Shown piece by piece: positions 6,806-15,099 of a DNA stretch of 38,939 nucleotides. Made by a program: the position numbers and the translations under genes. The stretch lies in NCBI GenBank assembly GCA_017882455.1, contig JADGPL010000027.1, forward strand, positions 1-38,939, in the 5' to 3' direction. The notes under the pieces were generated by a model. That model saw nothing but the letters and a program-made list of their open reading frames with translations. It ran no database searches and was not told the origin of the DNA. Origin of the DNA: Solirubrobacteraceae bacterium. Its GTDB lineage: Bacteria > Actinomycetota > Thermoleophilia > Solirubrobacterales > Solirubrobacteraceae. Position 1 is the first letter of the stretch. Every line of letters starts with the position of its first letter.

Positions 6806-7447
6806 ATGGCTCATCTGCTGCACATCGACTCATCGATCAAGGGCGACGCCTCTGTCAGCCGCTCGCTGACGGCGCGTGCGGCGGATGTATGGCGCACGGC
6901 TCATCCGGGCGGCACCGTGACCTACAGGGACTTCGGGGTCGATCCGCTCCCCCACCTCGACGCCGCGACGGGGCTCGCCCGGATGGTGCCCGGCGACCAG
7001 CACACGCCGGCGCAGGCCGCTTCATGGGAGCTCACCAAGCAGCTGGTGGGCGAGGTGCTCGAGGCGGACACGATCCTGCTCGGGCTGCCCCTGTACAACT
7101 TCGGGCCTCCCAGCACGGTGAAGGCGTGGGTCGATCACCTGATCGCTCCGGGACTCTCGACGGACCCGGAGACCCAGACAGGACTGCTCGGCGGGCGCGA
7201 GCTGCTGGTCCTGGCATCGCGCGGCGGCGGCTACCTACCCGGCACCCCCCGCGAGGGATGGGACCACGCCGAACCGTGGTTGCCGCACGCATTGAGCACG
7301 ATCGGCCTGGAGCCGCGCTTCATCACCGCCGAACTGACGCTCGCGGACACCGTGCCGCAGATGGCAGAGCTGCGAGGGCTGGCGGCCGAGAGCCTGGCTG
7401 CCGCCGAGCGCGAGATCGACGCTCTGTGGGCGCCGGTGGCGGCATAG
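6806..7447 (+). CDS. azoR: FMN-dependent NADH:quinone oxidoreductase / azoreductase
   Basis: This 213-residue flavodoxin-fold enzyme transfers electrons from NADH through FMN to quinones and azo dyes. The FMN phosphate loop is HIDSSIKGDASVSRSLT near the N-terminus, and the AzoR signature PLYNFGPPSTVKAWVDHL follows at about residue 95. A second flavin loop, SRGGGYLPG, is at about 140. Size and motif order match AzoR. The start is ATG 6806, because the further upstream in-frame start (6746) lies inside the presumed operator. The gene is divergent from marR, a known pairing in which quinones or other electrophiles induce the enzyme. A YceI-family gene follows 130 bases downstream. Confidence 0.92.
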   Translation: MAHLLHIDSSIKGDASVSRSLTARAADVWRTAHPGGTVTYRDFGVDPLPHLDAATGLARMVPGDQHTPAQAASWELTKQLVGEVLEADTILLGLPLYNFGPPSTVKAWVDHLIAPGLSTDPETQTGLLGGRELLVLASRGGGYLPGTPREGWDHAEPWLPHALSTIGLEPRFITAELTLADTVPQMAELRGLAAESLAAAEREIDALWAPVAA

Positions 7448-7497
7448 CCCGCCACGTCGGCCGGCTCGCGTCGTGACGCAGCGGAGAAACCCGCACA

Positions 7498-7538
7498 GCC
7501 CGAGCGGGGCTCTACCGATGCTCCGGACCCGCTCGGGC
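7498..7538 (+). terminator. Hairpin downstream of azoR
   Basis: A perfect 11-bp stem, GCCCGAGCGGG / CCCGCTCGGGC, with a 19-base loop lies 50 bases after the azoR stop and before yceI. There is no T-run. It may be a terminator or a transcript-processing structure. Confidence 0.4.
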
Positions 7539-7579
7539 GCCAGGCTCTTGGCTTTGGCAGCCTTCAGAAGGGAGCCTTG

Positions 7580-8164
7580 ATGTCTTCGGCTGACCGGGAT
7601 GGGCAGATTTCCCCAGATGGCGAGTGGTCGGTCGATCCGTCGCGCTCGAGCGTCACCTTCGCGCTCAAGCACATGCTGATGGCGACGGTGAGGGGCAGCT
7701 TCGATGACTTCGAGGGCACGCTGGCGATCGCGTCCGGCACGGGACAGGCCGAGGGACGGGTGCGGGCCGCGTCGGTCGAGACGGGGGACTCGGTGCGCGA
7801 TGAGCACCTGCGGAGCTCCCCCGACTTCTTCGACGTGGAGCGATACCCCTACATCGAGTTCAGCTCGACCCGGATCGAGCAGCTGCCAGACGGAAGCCTG
7901 CGCATCGTCGGCGCTATCAGCATGCGTGGGACGACGCATGAGATCGAGCTGTCGGCGCGCCTCGAGAAGCGAGCTCGCGAGGACGCTGCCGGTGAGCGGA
8001 TGACACTCGAGCTGCACGGCGAGCTCGACCGTCGCGACTTCGGCCTCAGCTGGAACCAGGGCCTGGACGCGGGCGGTGTGCTCCTCGGCAACAAGGTCAA
8101 GGTCGCCCTGAGCATCTCTGCGATCAGCAGCGAGGCAGCGCTGGCCGTGCCTCCAGCTCCCTAG
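7580..8164 (+). CDS. YceI family protein
   Basis: This 194-residue protein belongs to the YceI lipocalin-like fold, an eight-stranded barrel that binds isoprenoid chains in studied members. Typical elements are GEWSVDPSRSSVTFALKHML, then TVRGSFDDFEGTL, SVRDEHLRSSPDFFDVERYP, YIEFSSTRIEQLPDG and the ending DFGLSWNQGLDAGG with LLGNKVKVALSI. There is no signal peptide, so it should be cytosolic, unlike E. coli YceI. ATG 7580 has GAAGGGAG just upstream; TTG 7577 is the alternative. It follows azoR, and a quinone reductase next to a polyisoprenoid or quinone binder is a sensible pairing, but joint regulation is uncertain because a hairpin lies between them. Confidence 0.92.
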   Translation: MSSADRDGQISPDGEWSVDPSRSSVTFALKHMLMATVRGSFDDFEGTLAIASGTGQAEGRVRAASVETGDSVRDEHLRSSPDFFDVERYPYIEFSSTRIEQLPDGSLRIVGAISMRGTTHEIELSARLEKRAREDAAGERMTLELHGELDRRDFGLSWNQGLDAGGVLLGNKVKVALSISAISSEAALAVPPAP

Positions 8165-8265
8165 CCGCGGCGGCGGGAGACCGCGACGCGCGCTCGCGCC
8201 GTCTAAGGTTCTTCAGTTGTTAGGTGTCAAATCCGGCCGACTGGCCCCACTAGGAAAGGAATCGA

Positions 8266-8475
8266 ATGCCGCGGATCCTGCTCGACGCGACCGAGATCGA
8301 CGTGTCCGAGGACGTGGAGGAGATCCTGAACCGGATCGTCAATTCGCGCGACGGGCTGCGGCTGGGAAGCGGCGCCATCATCGCGCCCGCCGGCTGGGTC
8401 AACCTCACTGCCATGGTGACCGGCGAGGCGCTGTACGTGCAGGTGGCGCGGATCGGATACGTCCGCGGCGACTGA
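8266..8475 (+). CDS. Small protein of unknown function
   Basis: This is a 69-residue acidic soluble protein beginning MPRILLDATEIDVSEDVEEI. ATG 8266 is preceded by a strong AGGAAAGGA, and codon use is typical of the window, so it is likely real. The pattern (two short strands, a helix, then GAIIAPAGWVNLTAMVTGEA and YVQVARIGYV strands) suggests a small alpha/beta fold. I do not recognise the family. The stop lies 6 bases from the stop of the convergent gene 8482-8778. Confidence 0.7.
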   Translation: MPRILLDATEIDVSEDVEEILNRIVNSRDGLRLGSGAIIAPAGWVNLTAMVTGEALYVQVARIGYVRGD

Positions 8476-8481
8476 GGCGGT

Positions 8482-8778
8482 TCAGCCCTCCGGGCTCTCC
8501 GGGGCGGCCACCGCGAAGACGATGTGCCGCCGCGCCACCGTGAGGTAGGCGTGCAGTTCGAGTGGGCCGCCCTCGAGCGGCGCCACGGTCACGTCGGTGA
8601 GCGTGATGAAGTCGCGCTCGGAAGCGTTCAGCACGTCTGAGACGCGGCTGCGATACCCGTCGCGGGCGAGTGTCAGCACGCCCTCGATGCGGTGGCGCTC
8701 GGTCTCGATCCTGATCCGCTCTCTGCGGTGGTCCATGCCCGGCTGGTCGGCCTCGGCGAAGGGCTCGCTGTCGCTCAT
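8482..8778 (-). CDS. Small conserved protein, DUF6812-like
   Basis: The 98-residue product contains RIRIETERHRIEGVLTLARD, GYRSRVSDVLNASERDFITL and TDVTVAPLEGG, a pattern I associate with the uncharacterised family DUF6812; the number is from memory. A predicted five- to six-strand Sm-like or barrel fold is plausible. There is no signal peptide. ATG 8776-8778 gives the family-like start; the longer open frame upstream is low-complexity. The stop of the NHL-repeat gene upstream on the same strand at 8793 is only 14 bases away, so this small gene may be its operon partner. Confidence 0.75.
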   Translation of the reverse strand: MSDSEPFAEADQPGMDHRRERIRIETERHRIEGVLTLARDGYRSRVSDVLNASERDFITLTDVTVAPLEGGPLELHAYLTVARRHIVFAVAAPESPEG

Positions 8779-8792
8779 CGGCTCATTATCGT

Positions 8793-11096
8793 TCAGCGGG
8801 CCACCGTGTAGGTCCTCGTGACCATCGTGCGCCGCCCCGTGGGGCCCGCGGCGACGATCGTCACGCTCGCGCGCATCGCCGTGTGGCCTCCCAGCTCGCG
8901 GCGCAGCCGGCGCAGAGCGGCCGGTCCCACGCGCAGGCGCACATGGCCGCTGCGGGTCGGCGGCAGGCCCCGCGCGGAGGCGATCAGCGGGGCTCCTCGC
9001 CCGCGTCCGATCGGCGCGAGCGTGCCCGAGACGAGTACCTTGCACCCTCGTTGGCAGCCGATGGACAGGGCCAGGGCGCGTCGGGCGAGCACGCCGCCGC
9101 TATGCGGGAGGCTCACCCTCAGCACGGGTGCCACGTCGAGCGGAGGCGGCCACGATCCGGCCGCGATGCAGCCGCTGCCGTTGGGCGAGATCATGTTGAA
9201 GCGCTCCACGCGGTTGTTGTCGGTGTCGGCCACATACACCTCGCCCGCGCAATCGACAGCGATGGCGCTCGGCTGTGAGAAGTCGCCGATGCCCGGACCG
9301 CGCACGCCCCATCTGTAGAGGAAGTGGCCTTCCTGGTCGAAGACCTCGACGCGGTTGTTTTCGCTGTCGAGGACGTACACGTTCCCGCCCCCATCGACGG
9401 CCACTCCCGTGGGCGAGAGAAAGCGCCCGTCGGCGGTGCCCCGCGAGCCCCATTCGGTCAACACCGCGCCGTTGGGTGACAGCTTGACCACGCGGTTGTT
9501 GCCGGTGTCCGCCACGTAGGCGTTGCCGGCGCCATCGACCGCGACCGCGGCCGGATGGCTGAATTCGCCCGAGCCGCTCCCGGCCGCGCCGTCTCCGCCG
9601 CCTGCGCCCAGCTTGGCGCGCAGGGTCCCTTCGGGCCCGTAGACGAGCAGGCGGTTATGGGCTGTGTCGGCCACGTAGGTCTCGTCCGGGCCGTCGGCCA
9701 CGGCCGTCGATCCTGCTCCGCTGAGCTGGGCTCCTCCGAGGTCGCCGGGGCCGCCCAGTTCGCCCAGGAACGTGCCGTCGCCCCACAGGTGGGCAAGTCG
9801 TGCGTTGGCGGTGTCGGCGACGTACACCGAGCCGCGGGGGTCGACCGCGATGCCGGCAGGCGCGTTGAATCCCGCAGCGTGTCCTCCCGCGGCGGTCCAC
9901 TGTCCGAGGTAGGCGTCGCTACCTGGCGCGAAGAGCTCGATGCGATTGCCGACAGTGTCGGAGATCAGCAGCCTGCCGGTGGGGTCGATCGCCAGCCCGC
10001 GCGGAGCCGTGAGCTCGCCGGGGCCGCGGGCGGAGCTCCCGATCGTGCGCAGGTAGTTGCCGGCAGGGTCATACACCTCGACTCGATCGTTGGCCGTGTC
10101 GGCGACGTAGGCGTCGCCGGCGGGGTCGCTCGCGACCGCCCGGGGAAAGGCGAGCTGTCCCGGTTTGGAGCCAAAGCCGCCCCAGGCGCCGGCGAAGGCC
10201 AGCTGCGGGGTCAGCTTGACCACGCGGTGGTTGATGTCGTCGGCCACGTACACCTCGCCGGCCGCGTCCAGCGCGACGCCGTAGGGGTAGCCGAACTGGC
10301 CGGGGCCGGTGCCGTTCGTCCCGACCGCGGCCTCAAAGGCGCCTTCCGGGGCGAACTTCTCGATGCGGTGGTTGTCGTCGTCGCTGACGATCACCTCGCC
10401 TTCGTTGGCGGCCACCCCGCGGGGGTAGGAGAACTGGCCGAGCCCGCTGCCCTTTTCGCCCCATGCCATCGCTTCTGTGCCTTCGAGGTTGAAGCGCTCG
10501 ATTCGGTTGTTGCCGCTGTCGGCCACATAGACGTAGTTGCCCGCCACCGCGATTCCGCCCCCCGGGGGCTGGGTGTAGTTCTGGGAGGAGCCGAAGGAGA
10601 ACTCGCCGAGTTCCGAGCCGTGATGGCCCCACGATGTCAGGAAGTTCCCGTTTGGGTCGAACTTCTCGATGCGGTTGTGACTCGAGTCGACCACGTACAC
10701 GTCCCCGGCCGCATCCGTGGCGAGCCCGGCGATCGGGCCGAACTGCCCGTGCCCGCCGCCGAAGGAGCCCCACTCGTTCTCGAACACGCCGCTCGCGCTG
10801 AACTTCTGGACCACGTAGCTGAGCTGATCGGCCACGTATACGTCGCCCTGCGTGTCCACGGCGACGGCCTCGGGGAAGCGCAGGACCCCCTCGGCGCGGT
10901 TGCCGATCACCTGGGCGGCCGCATACGGGCAGCTGTTCGCGCCGGGGCAGGGGGCGGCGGACGCCGCGGATGTGACGGTGGGGGTCAGGAGGGCGGCGGC
11001 AGCGAGGGCGACGGCGGCGAGGGCGCCGGTCGCGGCGCGCAGCGCCACGCGCAGCCCGCAGGTCAGCCGCAACCAAGGAGATGCGAGGAGGCCCAT
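8793..11096 (-). CDS. Secreted NHL-repeat protein (12 repeats)
   Basis: This 767-residue exported protein starts at ATG 11096 (a GTG at 11153 would add 19 residues). A long signal peptide with an Ala/Leu core (ALAAVALAAAALLTPTVTSA) is followed by twelve NHL repeats of about 45 residues, each of the type GxFxxPxGVAVDxxGxVYVADxxNNRVxxF. Twelve repeats would make two stacked six-bladed propellers, or one large ring. The last 110 residues form a separate beta-rich domain (VLRVSLPHSGGVLARRALAL, IGCQRGCKVLVSGTLAPIGR, VTIVAAGPTGRRTMVTRTYT) with one Cys pair, a common ending of secreted Solirubrobacterales proteins. NHL propellers bind proteins or sugars; no enzymatic motif is seen. Role unknown, probably surface-exposed or released. 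Confidence 0.85.
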   Translation of the reverse strand: MGLLASPWLRLTCGLRVALRAATGALAAVALAAAALLTPTVTSAASAAPCPGANSCPYAAAQVIGNRAEGVLRFPEAVAVDTQGDVYVADQLSYVVQKFSASGVFENEWGSFGGGHGQFGPIAGLATDAAGDVYVVDSSHNRIEKFDPNGNFLTSWGHHGSELGEFSFGSSQNYTQPPGGGIAVAGNYVYVADSGNNRIERFNLEGTEAMAWGEKGSGLGQFSYPRGVAANEGEVIVSDDDNHRIEKFAPEGAFEAAVGTNGTGPGQFGYPYGVALDAAGEVYVADDINHRVVKLTPQLAFAGAWGGFGSKPGQLAFPRAVASDPAGDAYVADTANDRVEVYDPAGNYLRTIGSSARGPGELTAPRGLAIDPTGRLLISDTVGNRIELFAPGSDAYLGQWTAAGGHAAGFNAPAGIAVDPRGSVYVADTANARLAHLWGDGTFLGELGGPGDLGGAQLSGAGSTAVADGPDETYVADTAHNRLLVYGPEGTLRAKLGAGGGDGAAGSGSGEFSHPAAVAVDGAGNAYVADTGNNRVVKLSPNGAVLTEWGSRGTADGRFLSPTGVAVDGGGNVYVLDSENNRVEVFDQEGHFLYRWGVRGPGIGDFSQPSAIAVDCAGEVYVADTDNNRVERFNMISPNGSGCIAAGSWPPPLDVAPVLRVSLPHSGGVLARRALALSIGCQRGCKVLVSGTLAPIGRGRGAPLIASARGLPPTRSGHVRLRVGPAALRRLRRELGGHTAMRASVTIVAAGPTGRRTMVTRTYTVAR

Positions 11097-11296
11097 TGCT
11101 CGATAGGAACACCATCCAAAGCCACTCGGTGCGGTCGCTCTCCAGCGCTTCACGAGCTCATATGGTCATCGCAGCGGGTGTATAACCATGGTGATACACC
11201 CGCCGCGGCGGGTAAGGGGTTGCGCGGCGGCCAACCACACTCCACACTCCACACTCGAGCTTCTGAGCTGGCGCGCGGCGTGCATCGCGCCAGGGC

Positions 11297-12316
11297 TCAG
11301 CCGATCGGCTCGCGGTGGCGCGCCGCGGAGAGCCCGGCGCGGGCGGCCGGGGCCGGGCTGTGGCCCGCCCCGGTGGGGCGGTTGCGCTCGTCGCGCACGA
11401 TGTACAGCGGCCGGTGCTTGACCTCGTCGTAGATGCGTCCCACGTACTCGCCGATCACGCCGAGGGCGATCAGCTGGATGCCTCCGAGCAGCAGGATCGC
11501 GATCGTGATCGAGCTGAAGCCGGGCAGATAGGAGTCGACGATCCGCAGCACGATCACGACGGGGATCGCGATGAAGGCGACGCCGGCCGAGAGCAGCCCC
11601 ACATAGGTGGCGAGCTGCAGCGGCAGGTGCGAGAAGGACGCGATCGCGTCGAGGGAGAAGCGCAGCATCTTGCGCAACGTGTACTTCGTCTCGCCGGCAT
11701 GGCGAGCGTCGCGCTGATATGAGATGGCGGTCTGGTTGAAGCCGACCCACACGGTCATGCCGCGCAGGAAGCGTGAGCGCTCGGTCATGGCCAGCAGCGC
11801 GTCCAGCGCGCGACGGTCGAGCAGCCGGAAGTCGCCGGAGTTGGGCTCGAGGTCAACCTGGGCGAGCTTGTTGAAGAGCTTGTAGAACCAGGACGCGGTG
11901 GCCAGCTTGAACGCGGTCTCCCCCTCCCGCTCCTTGCGCACGGCATAGACCACGTCGGCCCCCTGGCTCCAGCGGGCGATCATGTCGGGGATCAGCTCGG
12001 GCGGGTCCTGCAGGTCTGCGTCGATCATCGCCACCACGTCGCCCACGGCGTGCTCGAGGCCGGCCGTGAGGGCGGCCTGGTGGCCGAAGTTGCGCGACAG
12101 GTGGATCACCCGCACCCGCGGGTCGCCGGCGGCGGCGGCGTCGAGCAGCTCCGGCGTGCGGTCGCTGCTGCCGTCGTTGACCAGCACGAGCTCGAACTCG
12201 TAGTCGGCGAGCGCGGCGGTGGCGCGGCCGATGAACTGCTCGATCAGCTCCTCCTCGTCGTAGACCGGCGCCACGAGGCTGAGCAGGGTTGGTGTGCGAA
12301 GTGTTGTGTCCGACAT
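11297..12316 (-). CDS. GtrB/DPM1-like family 2 glycosyltransferase
   Basis: This 339-residue membrane-bound enzyme would transfer a sugar from a nucleotide donor to undecaprenyl phosphate on the inner face of the membrane. The GT2 domain (about residues 10-235) has LVAPVYDEEELIEQFIG, NDGSSDRTPELL, the metal-binding DADLQDPPELIPDM and SGDFRLLDRRALDALL. Two membrane helices follow (LPLQLATYVGLLSAGVAFIA and ITIAILLLGGIQLIALGVIG), then the typical EYVGRIYDEVKHRPLYIV tail. ATG 12316 has GGGAAGG 7 bases upstream. It is divergent from a gtrA-like flippase gene; GtrA and GtrB act together in adding sugars to surface glycans. The acceptor glycan cannot be read from this window. Confidence 0.93.
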   Translation of the reverse strand: MSDTTLRTPTLLSLVAPVYDEEELIEQFIGRATAALADYEFELVLVNDGSSDRTPELLDAAAAGDPRVRVIHLSRNFGHQAALTAGLEHAVGDVVAMIDADLQDPPELIPDMIARWSQGADVVYAVRKEREGETAFKLATASWFYKLFNKLAQVDLEPNSGDFRLLDRRALDALLAMTERSRFLRGMTVWVGFNQTAISYQRDARHAGETKYTLRKMLRFSLDAIASFSHLPLQLATYVGLLSAGVAFIAIPVVIVLRIVDSYLPGFSSITIAILLLGGIQLIALGVIGEYVGRIYDEVKHRPLYIVRDERNRPTGAGHSPAPAARAGLSAARHREPIG

Positions 12317-12417
12317 GTCTCTGCCTTCCCGGCGGGCGCTGCCTGGAGGATCGCTGCTCACCATCTTCGATGAGAGCCTTAAGCCATTGCTCAATTTATC
12401 GTTCATCCTGTGTGTGG

Positions 12418-12906
12418 ATGCATCCCGAGCACACAGAGCCGCCGGAGCGGAGCTCCATCGCACGGTCGTTGGCGCGCAAGCTGAGCGCGACGAACAGGCC
12501 GGTCCTCGTCCAGTTCGTCAAGTTCGGCATCGTGGGCGTGTCCAACACGCTGCTCACGTTCATCGTGTACACGCTGCTGCTGAAGGTGTTCGGCGTCTGG
12601 TACCTGGCGGCCTCCGCTCTCGGCTTCGCGGTGGGCGCCACCAACGGCTTTCTGCTGAACCGGCGCTGGACGTTCCGCGAGCACGTGGGCGACACGCTCA
12701 CGCCGGTGCGCTGGGCTGTGGTGCAGGGCTGCGGCCTGGGGATCAACGAGGGGCTGCTCTACCTGCTCGTCCACGACGGACGAGTGGACAAGCTGCTCGC
12801 GCAGGCGCTGGCGACCGTCGTGGTCACCCTGAGCACCTTCTTCGCCAACCGCGCCTGGACGTTTCGCATGCAGCCGCCCGTGCCCGGTGAGATGACCGGC
12901 CTCTAA
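12418..12906 (+). CDS. GtrA-like membrane protein
   Basis: This is a 162-residue protein with four predicted membrane helices: VKFGIVGVSNTLLTFIVYTL, YLAASALGFAVGATNGFLLN, WAVVQGCGLGINEGLLYLLV and LAQALATVVVTLSTFFANRA. The RRWTF motifs after helices 2 and 4 (NRRWTFREH, NRAWTFRM) are the GtrA signature. GtrA proteins are thought to flip undecaprenyl-phosphate-linked sugars across the membrane. The partner transferase gene lies divergently upstream. ATG 12418 is the first start that leaves a short charged N-terminus; longer in-frame starts run into the shared promoter. The TAA overlaps the TAG of the convergent methyltransferase gene. Confidence 0.92.
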   Translation: MHPEHTEPPERSSIARSLARKLSATNRPVLVQFVKFGIVGVSNTLLTFIVYTLLLKVFGVWYLAASALGFAVGATNGFLLNRRWTFREHVGDTLTPVRWAVVQGCGLGINEGLLYLLVHDGRVDKLLAQALATVVVTLSTFFANRAWTFRMQPPVPGEMTGL

Positions 12907-13631
12907 CGGAAGACGGCCAGCAGCGAGAGCCCGGCCGGGATGCGCCCGCCGCGCTTGATCAACGCGGCCTCCAGCGCGAGCGGGCGCTCGAGCAGCCAGT
13001 TGAGCGGTTCGGGCGGAACCCACAGGTCGAGACTGGACTCGGTCGTCTTGGTGCTGACGCGGTCGAGCACGCGCAGCACGATCGCCACGGGCAGCAGCAG
13101 CGAGTTGAAGTAGGTGGTGCGCGCCTGGCGCCAGCCTGCCTGCTCGGCCACGCGCTGCAGCGAGCGGCGCGTGTAGCGGCGGTGGTGGTGGTTGATCTCG
13201 TCGTGGCCGCTCCACAGCCACTGATAGGCGGGCACGGTCACGAGCAGCGATCCGCCGGGGGCGACCGTCCGGCGCAGCTCACGCAGCGCCCCGAGGTCGT
13301 CCTCGAGGTGCTCGATCACGTCGAGGCTCACGGCCAGGTCGAAGCTGTCCTCGGCGAAGGGCATCTCGAGCACCGACCCGGCCACGACCTCGCCGGCGTC
13401 GCGCTGGCGAGCCAGGGCCACGCTGGTCTCGGAGAGCTCGATGCCGGTCACGGTCCCGCGGCGCGCCAGCTCGACCATGTTGCGACCGCTGCCGCAGCCC
13501 GCGTCGAGGATCCGCGCGCGCTGGGGCAGGCCCAGTCTCGCGATCACCACATCGAGCACGGTGCGCCGCCCTCGGTACCACCAGTGTTGGTCCTCCGCCT
13601 GGTGGGTTTGGAGCTCGTAGTCCCTATCCAT
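12903..13631 (-). CDS. Class I SAM-dependent methyltransferase
   Basis: This 242-residue protein opens MDRDYELQTHQAEDQHWWYR, a frequent start in methyltransferases encoded near sugar or lipid-glycan genes. Motif I is ILDAGCGSGRNMVELARRG and motif IV/post is SFDLAVSLDVIEHLEDD, followed by GGSLLVTVPAYQWLWSGHDE and NHHHRRYTRRSL. The C-terminal part carries a hydrophobic patch (FNSLLLPVAIVLRVLDRV) that may contact the membrane. ATG 13631 is chosen; an open frame continues upstream without homology. It is convergent with the GtrA-like gene with stops overlapping in the four bases CTAA. A role in modifying a lipid-linked glycan is suggested by this neighbourhood only. Confidence 0.9.
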   Translation of the reverse strand: MDRDYELQTHQAEDQHWWYRGRRTVLDVVIARLGLPQRARILDAGCGSGRNMVELARRGTVTGIELSETSVALARQRDAGEVVAGSVLEMPFAEDSFDLAVSLDVIEHLEDDLGALRELRRTVAPGGSLLVTVPAYQWLWSGHDEINHHHRRYTRRSLQRVAEQAGWRQARTTYFNSLLLPVAIVLRVLDRVSTKTTESSLDLWVPPEPLNWLLERPLALEAALIKRGGRIPAGLSLLAVFR

Positions 13632-13692
13632 TCGGGGAGCATCTTTTCCTAAAGGAGCACCTCCACGCGGTGCGCCTTGCCTCGTGCAGGCG

Positions 13693-15099
13693 TCAGGGCG
13701 CGCTCGCGGCGGCGTGGATCGAGTACTCGATCGCCCCGTTTTCGCCCCTCCAGAGCGCCAGGGCGCCGTCGTCGGCGGGGTCCAGCGCGACCGAGGCGTC
13801 GCTGTTGGGTCCCGGCGGCGCCACCTCTTCGGGCCGGCCGAAGAGCGTCCTCCTCGGGTAGGCGTCGAACCCGCGCGCCGCGAAGATCGACTGATCGAGG
13901 AGATCGGGTGCACCGCTCGGCGAGGGCTGGGGCTCGCTCCACAGCACGAGCGCATCGCCGTCCGGGCCCGGCGCGAGATCGTCGAGCAGCGCGTCTGCGC
14001 CCGGGGCGGCGATCGTCGTGGGCGCGCCCACGCCCCGGAGGTCGATGGCGGCGCTGCGCACCACCCAGTGCCCTTCCGCGACGCCGTCCCAGGCCATCAT
14101 CACGCTCTCGGAGCTGAGCCGCACGAGGCGGGGGGAGGCGGACGGCGAAGGCAGGCCGTCGGGGTCGTGGAAGCGCTCGAGCAGCGTGGGCGAGCCAAAG
14201 CGCACCCCCACGCCCGAGCGCTCGACGTATACGGACGTTTCGCCCCCCGCTTCGACGGTCCAGGCGAGGATCGCGCGATCGTCATCGCTCAGCAGGGCCG
14301 CGATCCGCACACGGCCCGCGCCCCGTGCGAGCCGCTGAACGGCGTGGGCAGGGCCCGAGGCGGGCATCTCGCGGGCGTAGATCGAGCCCGCGTGTGCCCA
14401 TGCGGCCACGACGTCGGTGCGGAAGTCCATTGCGAGGGTGAGCGCCTGGACGGGCCCGCCGGCCCCGGCCGCCTCGCTGCGATCGATGCTGTGCGCGAAG
14501 TAGCGCTCGACGTCGACCCGCAGGGCGCTCCCGGGGGAGGACGCGAGCGCCACGTCGCCGAGGTAGGCGCCCGTGATCGCCAGCGGGCCAGGTGTGCTCG
14601 GCAGTCCGCCGAGCGGCACGAACGGGCCACCGGCCATCCCCTGGATCGGAGGGCCGGCGCCCGCGCCCGCGATCAGGATCTGCCCGTGCGGCGCCGCGCT
14701 CACCGCGAGCGCGCCATGGGGCCCGATCGCGCGCCCCTGGACTGAGACGGGGACGGCTGGGGGGCCTGGCGTCTCGCCCGCCCCGATGGTCGCCACGCGC
14801 GGTCCTTCGCCGCCGGGGCAGGCGGGCGATGCCCTCCACACCACGGCGCCCGGGCCGGTCGGGTGGTCGGGCCCGTTGCTCGGGAAGAGGGCTCTCGCGC
14901 CTTCGAGCGCCGCGCACTGTTCCAGGCGGGCGGGAGCAGACCACGGCGCTGGGCTCGCGAGAGCCCGCGCCGGTCCGACGAGGACGGCTGCTGTCGTGAG
15001 GACGGCTGCTGCCGCAAGGACGGCTGCTGCCGCGAGGATGGCGAGGAGCTTCGACAGCCCCGGCGGCCGTGGCCGGCGAGGGCCGCGCGCCAGGCTCAG
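13693..15099 (-). CDS. Secreted protein of unknown function; probable CTG start
   Basis: No ATG, GTG or TTG in this frame lies between GTG 14844 and the region upstream of 15180, yet the frame upstream of 14844 encodes a convincing signal peptide: a basic n-region (ARGPRRPRPPGLSK), a core with the six-residue repeat AAAVLx, and cleavage near ARALASPAPWSAP. The codon CTG at 15099-15097 overlaps the TGA stop of the upstream dienelactone hydrolase gene in the four bases CTGA, the usual geometry of coupled actinobacterial genes. With that start the protein has 468 residues, close to its likely relative at 4636-6081 (481). The mature region has beta-rich segments such as GVRFGSPTLLERF and DGALALWRGENGAIEYS, without a catalytic motif. 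The body is certain to be coding; the CTG start is an inference. Confidence 0.75.
   Translation of the reverse strand: MSLARGPRRPRPPGLSKLLAILAAAAVLAAAAVLTTAAVLVGPARALASPAPWSAPARLEQCAALEGARALFPSNGPDHPTGPGAVVWRASPACPGGEGPRVATIGAGETPGPPAVPVSVQGRAIGPHGALAVSAAPHGQILIAGAGAGPPIQGMAGGPFVPLGGLPSTPGPLAITGAYLGDVALASSPGSALRVDVERYFAHSIDRSEAAGAGGPVQALTLAMDFRTDVVAAWAHAGSIYAREMPASGPAHAVQRLARGAGRVRIAALLSDDDRAILAWTVEAGGETSVYVERSGVGVRFGSPTLLERFHDPDGLPSPSASPRLVRLSSESVMMAWDGVAEGHWVVRSAAIDLRGVGAPTTIAAPGADALLDDLAPGPDGDALVLWSEPQPSPSGAPDLLDQSIFAARGFDAYPRRTLFGRPEEVAPPGPNSDASVALDPADDGALALWRGENGAIEYSIHAAASAP
14982..15035 (-). repeat. Three tandem 18-bp repeats inside a signal peptide
   Basis: Three copies of an 18-base unit (consensus GGACGGCTGCTGYCGYRA, at 14982, 15000 and 15018) lie end to end, with a decayed fourth start at 15036. 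On the minus strand they encode AAAVL plus one variable residue, so they form the hydrophobic core of the signal peptide of the gene 13693-15099. Confidence 0.85.

Noticed and set aside
9555-11432. Long open plus-strand frame opposite the NHL gene
   Set aside because: It mirrors the NHL repeats on the other strand, has no recognisable domain and no ribosome site. It is an effect of high third-position GC.
13677-14117. Arg-rich plus-strand frames opposite the secreted protein 13693-15099
   Set aside because: No domain, extreme Arg/Ala content, and the opposite strand has consistent protein features.
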